The translations under genes and the position numbers were made by a program. 64,000 bases of DNA from Gottfriedia endophytica (GTDB lineage Bacteria; Bacillota; Bacilli; Bacillales; Bacillaceae_G): NCBI RefSeq assembly GCF_017814275.1, contig NZ_JAGIYQ010000003.1:310001-374000 (forward strand). The letters are read 5' to 3'. The first letter of the stretch is position 1, and each line of letters starts with the position of its first letter. Of the stretch, positions 16,987-29,099 are shown piece after piece. The notes beneath the pieces are model-generated. The model searched no databases. It had not been told where the DNA came from and saw nothing but the letters and a program-made list of their open reading frames with translations.

Positions 16987-17247
16987 ATGATATTGTTTCA
17001 AATATTGTCAGATGCATTAGTAGCATATCAAACGATTATTATTATTAATATAATATTGTCATGGTTTCCTTCTGTACGTGATACAGGGTTTGGAAGATTT
17101 ATTAATGCAATTTCAGAACCTTACTTAGAGCCATTTCGTCGAATCATACCAACAATTGGAATGTTTGATTTCTCACCAATTGTAGCAATTTTTGCTTTGC
17201 AATTTGCTCAATATGGATTGTTCAGTTTAGCAAGATATTTAATGTGA
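16987..17247 (+). CDS. ylmG: YggT-family membrane protein (YlmG)
   Basis: Small protein with two hydrophobic segments (about residues 5-25 and 62-82) around the conserved NIILSWFPSVRDTG and EPYLEPFRRIIPTIGMFDFSPIV. It is part of the conserved ylm division cluster; relatives affect division or nucleoid placement, but the mechanism is not settled. Starts 6 bases after sepF. Confidence 0.9.
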   Translation: MILFQILSDALVAYQTIIIINIILSWFPSVRDTGFGRFINAISEPYLEPFRRIIPTIGMFDFSPIVAIFALQFAQYGLFSLARYLM

Positions 17248-17250
17248 ATG

Positions 17251-17300
17251 GACTGTCCCTTAGTGTGTTGCACTAAAAATCGGGACAGTCTTCTTTTATT
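17251..17300 (+). terminator. Terminator after ylmG
   Basis: GACTGTCCC pairs with GGGACAGTC, and an inner TTAGTG/CACTAA extends the stem. A T-rich tail (TTCTTTTATT) follows. Confidence 0.8.
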
Positions 17301-17327
17301 AACAATATTATTTAGGAGTAAAACAAA

Positions 17328-18101
17328 ATGAGTATTTACGATCATTTTAGAAAAGAAGAGAGAGTATTTGTTGATCAAATTCTAAAATGGAAAGAAGAAG
17401 CTTCAGAGCGTTATTCCGTAAAATTAACAGATTTCCTTGATGAAAGAGAACAATTTATTCTTCAAAATATTATTGGTCATCAAGATGAAGTAAAGGTAAA
17501 GTTTTTTGGAGGTACAGAAAGCGCTGAAAGAAAACGTGCAATTATTTACCGAGAGTTTATGGAACCAAATGAAGAAGACTTCGAATTAAGTTATTATGAA
17601 ATACATTATGAATCAAAGTTTCATTCACTCTCTCATCGTGATGTACTTGGCTCAATGATGTCTTTAGGGATGAAGAGAACAAAGTTTGGTGACATTTTAA
17701 ATAATGAAGACCGTATTCAAATTATTTTAATGAAAGAAATTGAATCTTTTGTAGAAATAAACTTTAATTCTATTCGGAATGCACCGATTAAATTAGAGAA
17801 GATTAATTCATTCCAATTAATGGAGATAAAAGATAACTGGACACAATTAAGTGGTACTGTTTCTTCATTACGAATTGATTCATTAATTAGTGAATTTTAT
17901 AATCTTTCAAGACAAAAAGCACAAATGCTTGTGAAAGCTGGATTAGTTAAAGTAAATCAAAAAATAATTGATTCTACATCCTTTCAGTGTGCAGAAGGAG
18001 ATGTTTTTTCGGTAAGAGGTTTTGGACGATCAAAATTACTGTCCATTGATGGAAAGTCTAAGAAAGAAAAATGGCGCATTATCTATGGTACACAAAAATA
18101 A
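17328..18101 (+). CDS. ylmH: YlmH, S4-domain RNA-binding protein (RqcP2-type ribosome quality control)
   Basis: Binds RNA through a C-terminal S4 domain, visible as SLRIDSLISEFYNLSRQKAQMLVKAGLVKVNQKIID at about residues 180-215. The N-terminal part matches the YlmH architecture (KFFGGTESAERKRAIIY). Recent work on B. subtilis ties YlmH to ribosome-associated quality control of stalled nascent chains. Its partner family RqcH is encoded here at 38.4-40.1 kb. GGAG precedes the ATG. 257 residues, as expected. Assignment of the RQC role is by homology. Confidence 0.88.
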   Translation: MSIYDHFRKEERVFVDQILKWKEEASERYSVKLTDFLDEREQFILQNIIGHQDEVKVKFFGGTESAERKRAIIYREFMEPNEEDFELSYYEIHYESKFHSLSHRDVLGSMMSLGMKRTKFGDILNNEDRIQIILMKEIESFVEINFNSIRNAPIKLEKINSFQLMEIKDNWTQLSGTVSSLRIDSLISEFYNLSRQKAQMLVKAGLVKVNQKIIDSTSFQCAEGDVFSVRGFGRSKLLSIDGKSKKEKWRIIYGTQK

Positions 18102-18192
18102 TCGATTTATTTGAAGGAAAATAGAAAAACCTGTCGAAATAGAAAGTAAACAATTAAAAATAAAATATACACAAAACGCGGAGGTGGCTTCA

Positions 18193-18690
18193 GTGCCTTT
18201 AACACCACTTGATATTCATAATAAAGTATTTAGTAAAGGATTTCGTGGCTATGACGAAGATGAAGTTAATGAATTTCTAGACCAAGTTATTAAAGATTAT
18301 GAATTAGTTATTCGAGAAAAGAAGCAATTAGAAGAACAAGTAGTTGAAATGAAAGAACGATTAAAACATTTTTCTAATATTGAGGAAACACTAAATAAAT
18401 CTATTTTAATCGCTCAAGAAGCAGCAGAAGAAGTTAGAGGAAACTCTCATAAAGAAGCTAAATTAATAATAAAAGAAGCTGAAAAAAATGCAGATCGAAT
18501 TATTAATGAAGCTTTAATTAAGTCTCGTAAAGTAACAATGGAGTTTGAAGAGTTAAAAAAACAATCTAAAGTATTCCGTTCTCGCTTACGTATGGCAATT
18601 GAAACTCAGCTTGAGTTATTAACTCATCATGATTGGGATGCTTTTGCTGAAGTAGAAATTGAAAATGAAGCAGAGGAAGTTGCGAAATAA
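18193..18690 (+). CDS. divIVA: DivIVA, polar and septal curvature-sensing coiled-coil protein
   Basis: Scaffold that marks poles and septa and recruits Min proteins or sporulation partners. The N-terminal lipid-binding domain is PLTPLDIHNKVFSKGFRGYD with EDEVNEFLDQVIKDYE. Long heptad-rich coiled coil then runs to about residue 150. GTG 18193 is the likely start, spaced 5 bases from GCGGAGGTGG; the upstream GTG at 18184 lies inside that binding site. 165 residues, typical. Confidence 0.95.
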   Translation: MPLTPLDIHNKVFSKGFRGYDEDEVNEFLDQVIKDYELVIREKKQLEEQVVEMKERLKHFSNIEETLNKSILIAQEAAEEVRGNSHKEAKLIIKEAEKNADRIINEALIKSRKVTMEFEELKKQSKVFRSRLRMAIETQLELLTHHDWDAFAEVEIENEAEEVAK

Positions 18691-18716
18691 TTGCATCGAA
18701 AATACTTGAAGTAGCC

Positions 18717-18745
18717 TTGACGTTTTGAAAAGTTTTACATATAAT
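18717..18745 (+). promoter_or_regulatory. SigA promoter of the ileS T-box transcript
   Basis: TTGACG and TATAAT with an ideal 17-base spacer, about 25 bases ahead of the T-box leader. Confidence 0.8.
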
Positions 18746-18769
18746 TTATTAAATAAAAATAGTCAAAAT

Positions 18770-19008
18770 CGGTGATAGGGAAGAGTAATTCTATAGCTTC
18801 TAAACCAGCGAGTCAAGGATCGTGTAAGCTTGGCGTAGAAAATAGAATGAAAATCACCCTAGAGTGCTTTTCTGAAGAACAAAGTAAGAAAAGCCGACTC
18901 ATTCTCGTTAAGAATGCATAGTGGACTACATACATAGTTTGTAGTCAATTAGGGTGGTACCACGGGAACCTTTCTCGTCCCTTTTTAGGGATGTAGAAGG
19001 GTTTTTTT
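18770..19008 (+). ncRNA. T-box leader (tRNA-Ile-sensing) of ileS
   Basis: Untranslated leader that reads uncharged tRNA. Stem I begins GTGATAGGGAAGAGTA and closes with ATAGAATGAAAATCAC, placing a candidate isoleucine specifier ATC at 18853-18855. The hallmark T-box AGGGTGGTACCACGG is at 18951-18965. The terminator follows at 18967-19008 (AACC...GGGTT arms around TCCC/GGGA, then seven T). Uncharged tRNA-Ile would favour the antiterminator and ileS expression. The class is certain; the specifier position is inferred. Confidence 0.93.
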
Positions 19009-19100
19009 GCGTTTTAAGAATGAGTACACCGATCTTTTGGACATAATGCGTTAATAGTTAATTGACGTGAAAATGAATGATTGAATGGAGGAACAGTGGT

Positions 19101-21860
19101 ATGGAATATAAAGATACGTTATTAATGCCAAAAACAGAATTTCCGATGCGTGGGAATTTACCACAAAGAGAACCACAAATGCAAGAAAAGTGGAATGAAG
19201 AGAACATCTATGAAAAAGTAATGAAACATAATGAGGGAAAACCAACATTTGTTCTTCATGACGGACCTCCATATGCAAATGGTGATATCCATATGGGTCA
19301 CGCTTTAAATAAAGTATTAAAAGATTTTATCGTCAGATATTATAATATGAATGGTTACCGTGCTCCTTATGTTCCTGGATGGGATACACATGGTTTACCG
19401 ATTGAACAAGCATTAGCAAATAAAAAAGTAAATCGTAAAGAAATGTCTGTTGCAGATTTCCGTAAACTTTGTGAGGAATATGCTTACGAGCAAGTTGAAC
19501 GTCAAAAAGAACAATTTAAACGTTTAGGAATCCTAGGAGATTGGGATAACCCATATATTACTTTACAAAAAGATTATGAAGCTGAACAAATTAAAGTATT
19601 TGGGAAAATGGCGACAAAAGGTTTAATTTATAAAGGGTTAAAACCTGTTTACTGGTCACCATCAAGTGAATCTGCTTTAGCTGAAGCAGAGATTGAATAC
19701 AAAGATAAAAAATCTGCTTCAATTTATGTAGCGTTTACTGTTGAAAATGGTAAAGGACTTTTAGATGGTGGAGAGAAGTTCATCATTTGGACGACAACTC
19801 CTTGGACAATTCCTGCAAATTTAGCAATTAGTTTAAATCCTGATCTAGAATATAGTGTAGTTCATGTTAATAATGATAAGTTTGTTGTTGCTAGTGGGCT
19901 TTTAAATACTGTTAAAACAGAATTAGAATGGGAAGATGCTGTTGTTGAAAAAACATTTAAAGGTCAAGAACTAGAAGGTGTTGAAACTAAGCATCCTTTA
20001 TATGATCGTAAATCACCTATCATCTTAGGTGACCATGTTACAACAGAAGCTGGTACTGGTTGTGTTCATACAGCACCTGGACACGGGGAAGATGACTTCA
20101 TTGTCGGCCAAAAATATGGTTTAGGCGTTTTATGTCCTGTAAACGAAAAAGGTGTATTAACAGAAGAAGCTCCTGGTTTTGAAGGATTATTTTATGATGA
20201 TGCAAATAAAGAGATCACAAAAGCTCTTGAAGAAAAAAATGCTCTATTAAAGCTTAAATTTATCACTCACTCTTATGCACATGATTGGAGAACGAAAAAA
20301 CCAATTATTTACCGTGCTACTGCGCAGTGGTTCGCATCAATTGCTGCAATCCGTAATGAATTAATGGATGCAGTTAAAAATACAAAATGGTTCCCAGCAT
20401 GGGGTGAAACACGCTTATTTAACATGGTTCGTGACCGTGGTGATTGGTGTATTTCTCGTCAGCGTGTATGGGGAGTTCCAATTCCAGTATTCTACGCTGA
20501 AAACGGTCAAGAGATTATTACTGAAGAAACAATCGCTCATGTATCTGGATTGTTCAGAAAACATGGATCAAATTGCTGGTTCGAAATGGATGTAAATGAT
20601 CTATTACCTGAAGGTTTCACTCATCCTGGATCACCAAATGGTACATTTACGAAAGAAACCGATATTATGGATGTATGGTTTGATAGTGGATCTTCTCATC
20701 AAGCTGTTCTTGCAGCTCGTGAAGGCTTATCATTCCCAGCTGATGTTTATTTAGAAGGTTCTGACCAATACCGTGGTTGGTTTAACTCATCACTAAGTAC
20801 AAGTGTTGCTGTAACAGGTCAAGCTCCTTACAAAGCAGTTGTTAGTCATGGCTTTGTACTTGATGGTGAAGGTCGTAAAATGAGTAAGTCAATTGGAAAC
20901 ATTGTTGTTCCTTCAAAAATTATGAATCAATATGGTTCTGATATTTTACGTCTTTGGGTTTCTTCAGTTGATTATCAAGCTGATGTGCGTATGTCAGATG
21001 CAATTTTAAAACAAGTAGCTGAAGTATACCGTAAAATCCGTAATACATTCCGTTTCTTACTTGGAAACTTAGATGGCTTCAATGCTGAAACAGATGCATT
21101 AGCATTTGAAGAACTTCGTGAGTTAGATCAATATATGTTAGTGAAATTAAATGACGTTGTTAAAAACGTTCGTCAATCATATGAAAATTATGAGTTTGCA
21201 GCTGTATATCATGCGATTCAAAACTTCTGTACAATTGATTTAAGTTCATTCTATTTTGATTTATCAAAAGATGTACTTTACATCGAACCAAAAGAAAATA
21301 AAGATCGCTTAGCAATTCAAACAGTATTACATGAAGCTCTGCAAGCATTAACACGTTTAGTAGCTCCTATTTTACCTCATACTGCTGATGAAGTTTGGTC
21401 TCATATGAGTGGAAATACAGTTGACAGTGCCATGTTAACTGAAATGCCTGAAGTAAAAATGTATGGAGATACTACTGCATTAGTAGAAAAATGGGTATCA
21501 TTTATGGCTGTTCGTGACGATGTATTGAAAGCATTAGAGGTTGCTCGTAATGAAAAAGTAATCGGTAAATCACTAACTGCAGCGGTTAAAATTTATCCTT
21601 CTAATGAAGCGTATGAATTATTAACATCAATTAATGAAGATTTAAATCAATTGTTAATTGTTTCAAAAGTTGAGGTTGTATCGCCTGATACAAATGCTCC
21701 AGAAACAGCTCAATCATTTGAAAAATTATCAATTGAAGTTACACCAGCAACAGGTGAAACATGTGAACGTTGTTGGGTTGTAACTGAGGAAGTTGGTTTG
21801 GATCAAGATCATCCAACTTTATGTAAACGTTGTGCAAGTGTTGTTAAAAACATGGCGTAA
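19101..21860 (+). CDS. ileS: IleRS, isoleucyl-tRNA synthetase
   Basis: Class I aminoacyl-tRNA synthetase. The HIGH-type motif is HMGH in [17 protein letters not shown] and KMSKS is in [12 protein letters not shown]. The editing domain contains [15 protein letters not shown]. The C-terminal zinc finger CERCW plus CKRCA is complete. ATG 19101 follows GGAGG; an in-frame upstream ATG at 19077 precedes that site. 919 residues, as in Bacillus. Controlled by the T-box leader upstream and ended by its own terminator. Confidence 0.98.
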   Translation: MEYKDTLLMPKTEFPMRGNLPQREPQMQEKWNEENIYEKVMKHNEGKPTFVLHDGPPYANGDIHMGHALNKVLKDFIVRYYNMNGYRAPYVPGWDTHGLPIEQALANKKVNRKEMSVADFRKLCEEYAYEQVERQKEQFKRLGILGDWDNPYITLQKDYEAEQIKVFGKMATKGLIYKGLKPVYWSPSSESALAEAEIEYKDKKSASIYVAFTVENGKGLLDGGEKFIIWTTTPWTIPANLAISLNPDLEYSVVHVNNDKFVVASGLLNTVKTELEWEDAVVEKTFKGQELEGVETKHPLYDRKSPIILGDHVTTEAGTGCVHTAPGHGEDDFIVGQKYGLGVLCPVNEKGVLTEEAPGFEGLFYDDANKEITKALEEKNALLKLKFITHSYAHDWRTKKPIIYRATAQWFASIAAIRNELMDAVKNTKWFPAWGETRLFNMVRDRGDWCISRQRVWGVPIPVFYAENGQEIITEETIAHVSGLFRKHGSNCWFEMDVNDLLPEGFTHPGSPNGTFTKETDIMDVWFDSGSSHQAVLAAREGLSFPADVYLEGSDQYRGWFNSSLSTSVAVTGQAPYKAVVSHGFVLDGEGRKMSKSIGNIVVPSKIMNQYGSDILRLWVSSVDYQADVRMSDAILKQVAEVYRKIRNTFRFLLGNLDGFNAETDALAFEELRELDQYMLVKLNDVVKNVRQSYENYEFAAVYHAIQNFCTIDLSSFYFDLSKDVLYIEPKENKDRLAIQTVLHEALQALTRLVAPILPHTADEVWSHMSGNTVDSAMLTEMPEVKMYGDTTALVEKWVSFMAVRDDVLKALEVARNEKVIGKSLTAAVKIYPSNEAYELLTSINEDLNQLLIVSKVEVVSPDTNAPETAQSFEKLSIEVTPATGETCERCWVVTEEVGLDQDHPTLCKRCASVVKNMA

Positions 21861-21874
21861 AAGCAAAATGTTAA

Positions 21875-21911
21875 AAGAGTCTAAAGAATTTATCTTTAGG
21901 CTCTTTTTTTT
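21875..21911 (+). terminator. Terminator after ileS
   Basis: Stem AAGAGTCTAAAGA/TCTTTAGGCTCTT (one G-U pair) with a 5-nt loop and T tract. Confidence 0.88.
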
Positions 21912-21961
21912 ATTGTCAAGACATATATATTAACAGTCTAATACCAAAGGAGGTGAAGGAG

Positions 21962-22429
21962 ATGTTGAAATCTTTAATCTTACTACATGTTTTATCTTCA
22001 ATTATTGGTGTTGGTCCAACTTTTTTTGCACATGTCCTTTTAAGAAATAAGCAATCAATACAAGAGTTAAGGTTTAGTTACAAAGTTGGTAAATATCTAG
22101 AATTTTTTCCGAAAATTGGTGGTAGTATTGCTGTTTTAAGTGGTTTAGCTCTTTTATATGTAGGTGATTATGGTTCATTCTTTAATCAGCTTTGGTTAGT
22201 AGGATCGTTAGTACTATATATTATTATTCAAATAATCGTGATAGGCTTTATAACACCTAAACAAAAACAAGTAGCTAATTGGTTATTTGACCCATTAAAT
22301 GAAAATGAAAAAGAAGTAGGTTCAAAAATTAAAGCATTACATGAAAATGTAAATAAATTGTTCTATGTAGCATCTTTTTTTGGAATATTATTATTTATCT
22401 TTATGATTGTTAAGCCGGTTGTTTTCTAA
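21962..22429 (+). CDS. Four-helix membrane protein, DUF2269-like
   Basis: Predicted integral membrane protein of 155 residues with four hydrophobic segments (about residues 3-24, 45-67, 74-95 and 128-152). The opening LILLHVLSSIIGVGPTFFAHVL and the internal GGSIAVLSGLALLYVGDYG resemble DUF2269 proteins; function unknown. ATG 21962 is well spaced from AAAGGAGGTG, one of the best ribosome binding sites in the window. It lies between ileS and ylyA, adjacent in B. subtilis, and has its own terminator, so it looks like a monocistronic insertion. The family name is from memory. Confidence 0.65.
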   Translation: MLKSLILLHVLSSIIGVGPTFFAHVLLRNKQSIQELRFSYKVGKYLEFFPKIGGSIAVLSGLALLYVGDYGSFFNQLWLVGSLVLYIIIQIIVIGFITPKQKQVANWLFDPLNENEKEVGSKIKALHENVNKLFYVASFFGILLFIFMIVKPVVF

Positions 22430-22436
22430 TAAAGTG

Positions 22437-22478
22437 AAAAAAGAACACTAAAGAAAAACTTGGTGTTCTTTTTTTTTT
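22437..22478 (+). terminator. Terminator after the DUF2269-like gene
   Basis: AAAAGAACAC pairs with GGTGTTCTTTT and a T run follows; the A-rich upstream arm makes it potentially bidirectional. Confidence 0.85.
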
Positions 22479-22601
22479 GAAAAACAGATGGTATGTTTTG
22501 GTTGAATTAAACTTGATGTTGGTTGAATTCTCAACAAAAACGGTTAAATAATTAGCTCTTTTTTTCAGATTATTGATTTAGGTTTTGTAATTTAAACGCA
22601 G

Positions 22602-22736
22602 AAGTTGATTGGAACGGAAGGGTGAAGGGCTTCTGTGGGAGATGCGTGAAGGCTGAGACCCCACAGGAGCGTATGCGACGAGGAGGCTCAGCTCACGCCC
22701 CTAGGAAAGCGAGCATCCTGGAGTGGAAAACAACTT
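22602..22736 (+). repeat. Family B structured repeat, copy B4
   Basis: Nearly identical to B3, 8 kb away, including the subtype stem GCTGAG/CTCAGC and the flanks AGGTTTTGTAATTT and ACACATACTG. It lies in the 475-base gap before ylyA, which otherwise has only a small hairpin. Confidence 0.85.
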
Positions 22737-22860
22737 ACACATACTGAAATAGCTACAATGTATAAGAAAAGTCGAGTACGTAATCTATTCAATATGGAAA
22801 GATTTTTCTTAGTTTCCTTCTAAGGAAAAAGTTGTCCCTGTTATGAAATACGATAGAGGG

Positions 22861-22882
22861 AAAAGTATGTTTACATACTTTT
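22861..22882 (+). promoter_or_regulatory. Hairpin immediately upstream of ylyA
   Basis: Perfect 9-bp stem AAAAGTATG/CATACTTTT with a TTTA loop, then TATTT. It ends about 9 bases before the ylyA ribosome binding site and could be a weak terminator or a binding site. Confidence 0.45.
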
Positions 22883-22904
22883 ATTTCAAACGGGGGTGCA
22901 ACAA

Positions 22905-23231
22905 ATGAACTTTCAATTTGCTGAAATAAAACATGAATTAGAAGTAATTAAAAATGAATTGCTTCATCGTTTGCAAATTGATCTGTTAACAAATCAATAT
23001 GAGACTTTTTCTAATGAGTTATCGGATTATGATTCCCCAAATAAACAAAAAATTGTTATTGATGCAATCCATAATGACTTATTTGATGTGGAAGTTGCAT
23101 TAAAAAAAATAAATGACGGAAATTATGGGTATTGTGAAGTGACAGGGCAACCAATACCTTTAAATAAATTAAGAATACTTCCAACAGGAAGAACAATTTA
23201 TGATTTTAGTTTTGTGAGAGAACATTATTAA
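22905..23231 (+). CDS. ylyA: YlyA-like TraR/DksA-family protein with degenerate zinc finger
   Basis: Sits between ileS and lspA exactly where B. subtilis has ylyA. The N-terminal half is helical (residues 1-60), followed by the DksA/TraR motif IHNDLFDVEVALKKINDGNYGYCEVTGQPIPLNKLRILPTGR-like segment. The canonical finger has four cysteines; here only Cys in GYCEVTG is left, so zinc binding is doubtful. GGGGGTG precedes ATG 22905. In related proteins this fold docks in the RNA polymerase secondary channel; whether that holds here is not shown. Confidence 0.75.
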   Translation: MNFQFAEIKHELEVIKNELLHRLQIDLLTNQYETFSNELSDYDSPNKQKIVIDAIHNDLFDVEVALKKINDGNYGYCEVTGQPIPLNKLRILPTGRTIYDFSFVREHY

Positions 23232-23246
23232 TCAGTCTTTCATACA

Positions 23247-23275
23247 TTGTACAACCCTTCTTCCTATGTTAAACT
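23247..23275 (+). promoter_or_regulatory. Promoter candidate for lspA
   Basis: TTGTAC and TAAACT separated by 17 bases, about 36 bases before the lspA start. Moderate match to SigA consensus. Confidence 0.4.
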
Positions 23276-23310
23276 TTAAAAGTTACTTTAATTAGCTAGG
23301 GGAGAATAAA

Positions 23311-23769
23311 ATGCCATATATTATTGCGTTGATCGCTATATTAATTGACCAAATTACTAAATACATTGTAATGAAAACGATGAATTTAGGAGATAGTATT
23401 GAAATTATCCCAAATCTTTTTTACATAACATCTCATCGTAACAAAGGTGCAGCATGGGGAATATTACAAGATAAAATGTACTTTTTCTATTTGATCACAA
23501 TTGTTTTTGTGATTGCAGTTGTTTATTTTATCCAAAAACAAGCAAAAGGTGATAAATTGCTTGGTATTTCATTAGGATTAGTACTGGGCGGGGCAATTGG
23601 TAACTTTATTGATCGTCTATTTAGACACGAGGTAGTTGATTTTATCCATGTTTATACTTTTGGATACGACTTTCCTGTTTTTAATATAGCTGATTCATCA
23701 TTATGTATCGGAGTTATACTAATGATTATTATTACATTAATGGAAGATAAAAGAGGAGTTAAGAAATGA
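23311..23769 (+). CDS. lspA: LspA, lipoprotein signal peptidase II
   Basis: Integral membrane aspartyl peptidase that removes signal peptides from prolipoproteins. Four hydrophobic segments are visible. Catalytic aspartates are in [21 protein letters not shown] and [15 protein letters not shown], with the N-terminal DQITKYIV and the [10 protein letters not shown] segment conserved. 152 residues, typical. It overlaps the pseudouridine synthase gene by 4 bases (ATGA). Confidence 0.97.
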   Translation: MPYIIALIAILIDQITKYIVMKTMNLGDSIEIIPNLFYITSHRNKGAAWGILQDKMYFFYLITIVFVIAVVYFIQKQAKGDKLLGISLGLVLGGAIGNFIDRLFRHEVVDFIHVYTFGYDFPVFNIADSSLCIGVILMIIITLMEDKRGVKK

Positions 23770-24677
23770 CAGTAGTAACATTTCAAGTTCAAGAAGAACA
23801 ACATCTTGAGAGAATTGATAAATTTATAACATCACAAAATGAGGAATGGTCACGTTCTCAAGTTCAAGGTTGGCTAAAGGAAAATTTAGTAACTGTAAAT
23901 AATGAACAAGTAAAAAGTAATTATAAAGTAAAAACTGGTGATGAAATTTCAATTACCATACCTGAAGCTAAGGAATATGAAGTTTTACCGGAAAATATTC
24001 CTTTAGAAGTTTATTATGAAGATAGCGATGTAATTGTTGTCAATAAACCAAGGGGAATGGTAGTACATCCAGCTGTTGGCCATGAAACAGGTACTTTAGT
24101 AAATGCGTTAATGTATCATTGTAAAGATTTGTCTGGGATTAACGGTGTGTTAAGACCTGGTATTGTTCATCGTATTGATAAGGATACATCTGGATTACTA
24201 ATGGTTGCCAAAAATGATTTAGCACATGAAAAATTAGCTGAACAACTAAAAGCAAAAACAACTGTACGTAAATATATTGCAATTGTTCACGGTGTAATTC
24301 AACATGAAGAAGGCACAATTGACGCTCCAATTGGAAGAGATAAATCAGATCGTCAAAGCATGACAGTAACTGATGAAAATAGTAGAGAAGCAGTTACACA
24401 CTTTAAAGTAATTGAGCGATTTGAAAACTTTACACTTGTTGAGTGTCAGCTAGAGACTGGACGAACTCATCAAATTCGTGTTCATATGAAATACATTGGT
24501 CATCAATTAGCTGGTGATCCGAAATACGGACCTCGTAAAACGTTAGATTTAGATGGTCAAGCACTTCATGCAGCTATTCTTGGATTCCAACATCCACGTA
24601 CAAACGAATATATGGAATTTGAAGCGCCAATACCTGCAATTATGGAAGAAACATTAGAAAATTTACGCAGAATATAA
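23766..24677 (+). CDS. rluD: RluD-family 23S rRNA pseudouridine synthase (YlyB)
   Basis: RluA/RluD-type enzyme that isomerises uridines in 23S rRNA. The N-terminal S4 domain covers residues 1-60. The catalytic motif [20 protein letters not shown] contains the nucleophilic aspartate, and [23 protein letters not shown] is the second family motif. 303 residues, typical. Follows lspA with a 4-base overlap, as in Bacillus. Which uridines it modifies cannot be told from sequence. Confidence 0.92.
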   Translation: MTVVTFQVQEEQHLERIDKFITSQNEEWSRSQVQGWLKENLVTVNNEQVKSNYKVKTGDEISITIPEAKEYEVLPENIPLEVYYEDSDVIVVNKPRGMVVHPAVGHETGTLVNALMYHCKDLSGINGVLRPGIVHRIDKDTSGLLMVAKNDLAHEKLAEQLKAKTTVRKYIAIVHGVIQHEEGTIDAPIGRDKSDRQSMTVTDENSREAVTHFKVIERFENFTLVECQLETGRTHQIRVHMKYIGHQLAGDPKYGPRKTLDLDGQALHAAILGFQHPRTNEYMEFEAPIPAIMEETLENLRRI

Positions 24678-24706
24678 TTGACAAATATCACGTTTTTTGA
24701 CATAAT
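24678..24706 (+). promoter_or_regulatory. SigA promoter of the pyr operon
   Basis: TTGACA and CATAAT with a 17-base spacer, right after the rluD stop and about 30 bases before the first PyrR binding loop. Confidence 0.85.
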
Positions 24707-24733
24707 AAGGTCAGTTAAAAGAACCTTTAACAC

Positions 24734-24825
24734 AACCCCGTGAGGTTGAGAAGGAAGCGGAAAATAAAAGGGATAACTGTATCCTTTTGTGCTACCCTCT
24801 TGTCCTATGGGCAAGAGGGTTTTTG
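24734..24825 (+). promoter_or_regulatory. PyrR-dependent attenuator in the pyrR leader
   Basis: The PyrR anti-antiterminator loop AACCCCGTGAGGTT (24734-24747) matches the consensus ARUCCNGNGAGGYU at 13 of 14 positions. The terminator is ACCCTCTTG/CAAGAGGGT at 24794-24820 with a T tail. UMP-bound PyrR should bind the loop and allow termination, lowering pyr expression. Confidence 0.88.
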
Positions 24826-24841
24826 CTTCTACAAAAAATGA

Positions 24842-25399
<558 letters not shown>

Positions 25400-25413
25400 G
25401 TCCCTTTTAATGT

Positions 25414-25503
25414 GGTCCAGAGAGGCTACCAAAGGGTCTAGCTTGTCACAGCCTTTTTGTGGCAAATAGGACTCTTTGTGTACCCACACAAAGAGTTTTT
25501 TTT
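25414..25503 (+). promoter_or_regulatory. PyrR-dependent attenuator between pyrR and pyrP
   Basis: The binding loop GGTCCAGAGAGGCT (25414-25427) matches the PyrR consensus at 13 of 14 positions. A perfect 11-bp terminator, ACTCTTTGTGT/ACACAAAGAGT (25471-25496), with eight T follows. The intervening AAAGGGTCTAGC region can form the alternative antiterminator. Confidence 0.88.
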
Positions 25504-25525
25504 ATATAATTGGAGGCTGAAAGTT

Positions 25526-26827
25526 ATGAATAGTCAAAAACCGGTGTTAGATATACATGAAAAACCAAATTTAGGTCAATGGATTTTATTGAGTTTACAA
25601 CATTTGTTTGCAATGTTTGGTTCAACAGTTTTTGTACCGTTAGTTGTAGGAATATCTCCAGCAATTGCTCTTATTTCAAGCGGAATTGGAACACTTATTT
25701 TTATCCTTATTACAAGAGGAAAAGTACCGTCTTATCTTGGATCATCTTTTGCATTTATTGCACCAATGATTTATGCAAAAATACATTATGGTCCAGGCGC
25801 AGCATTTACAGGTGTTTTTATTACAGGGGTATTATATGCATTCATTGCATTAATAATTAATCGAGTAGGAGTAGGCTGGTTATTAAAGCTTCTTCCACCA
25901 ATTGTAGTAGGCCCAATCATCATGGTAATTGGACTAAGTTTATCTTCAGCAGCTGTAGGGATGGCAATGAACGGAGCAAATGGAAAATATAATACGACTT
26001 CAATTACAGTAGCATTAATCACGTTAGCAATTACAATTATCACTGCAATTTTTACAAGAGGATTTCTATCGGTTATTCCAATACTTGTAGGGATTATCGG
26101 TGGGTATATAACATCAATATTCTTCGGATTAGTAAATTTTACGCCAATAATTGAAGCGAAGTGGCTTGCAGTTCCACATTTTACATTACCATATGTTGAT
26201 TATACACCTGCTTTACCTTATAAAATTGTCATGTTGTTTTTACCAGTAGCAATCGTAACAATCTCAGAGCATATTGGTCATCAAGTTGTTTTAGGAAATG
26301 TCATAAATAAAGATCTAATGAAAGATCCTGGATTAGATCGCTCATTATTTGGAGATGCGGTATCAACTATGATCGCAGGATTAATTGGTGGTCCAACGAC
26401 TACAACATATGGAGAAAATATCGGGGTATTAGCTATTACAAGAGCGTACAGTGTGTATCTATTCATAGGAGCAGCAGTTTTTGCTATAACATTTGGTTTC
26501 ATTGGAAAGATATCAGCATTCCTAAGCTCGATTCCTACACCAGTAATGGGAGGTATTTCAATCCTACTATTCGGTATCATAGCTTCAAGCGGATTAAGAG
26601 TACTAGTTGAAAATAAAATTGACTTTAGTCAGCAACGTAATTTAATTATTGCTTCAGTCATTCTAGTGATTGGAATCGGAGGAGCAGTAATTCACATTAC
26701 AAAAGATTTTTCACTAGAAGGAATGGCACTCTCAGCAATTCTAGGAGTTCTGCTTAACATTCTCCTTCCAAATAAGAAGGTAGAAAAAGAAGTTATCGAA
26801 AATGCAAAGAATGAAGCAATTTCTTAA
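25526..26827 (+). CDS. pyrP: PyrP, uracil permease
   Basis: Nucleobase:cation symporter of the UraA family. About twelve to fourteen hydrophobic segments are visible. Family motifs include LSLQHLFAMFGSTVFVPLVVG at the N-terminus, YLGSSFAFIAPM, and TISEHIGHQVVLGNVI, followed by GGPTTTTYGENIGVLAITR. ATG 25526 follows GGAGGCTG. An upstream in-frame start at 25457 lies inside the attenuator and is rejected. 433 residues. It supplies uracil when salvage is possible. Confidence 0.95.
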   Translation: MNSQKPVLDIHEKPNLGQWILLSLQHLFAMFGSTVFVPLVVGISPAIALISSGIGTLIFILITRGKVPSYLGSSFAFIAPMIYAKIHYGPGAAFTGVFITGVLYAFIALIINRVGVGWLLKLLPPIVVGPIIMVIGLSLSSAAVGMAMNGANGKYNTTSITVALITLAITIITAIFTRGFLSVIPILVGIIGGYITSIFFGLVNFTPIIEAKWLAVPHFTLPYVDYTPALPYKIVMLFLPVAIVTISEHIGHQVVLGNVINKDLMKDPGLDRSLFGDAVSTMIAGLIGGPTTTTYGENIGVLAITRAYSVYLFIGAAVFAITFGFIGKISAFLSSIPTPVMGGISILLFGIIASSGLRVLVENKIDFSQQRNLIIASVILVIGIGGAVIHITKDFSLEGMALSAILGVLLNILLPNKKVEKEVIENAKNEAIS

Positions 26828-26845
26828 ATAAAAATGTAGGTATGA

Positions 26846-29095
<2,250 letters not shown>

Positions 29096-29099
<4 letters not shown>

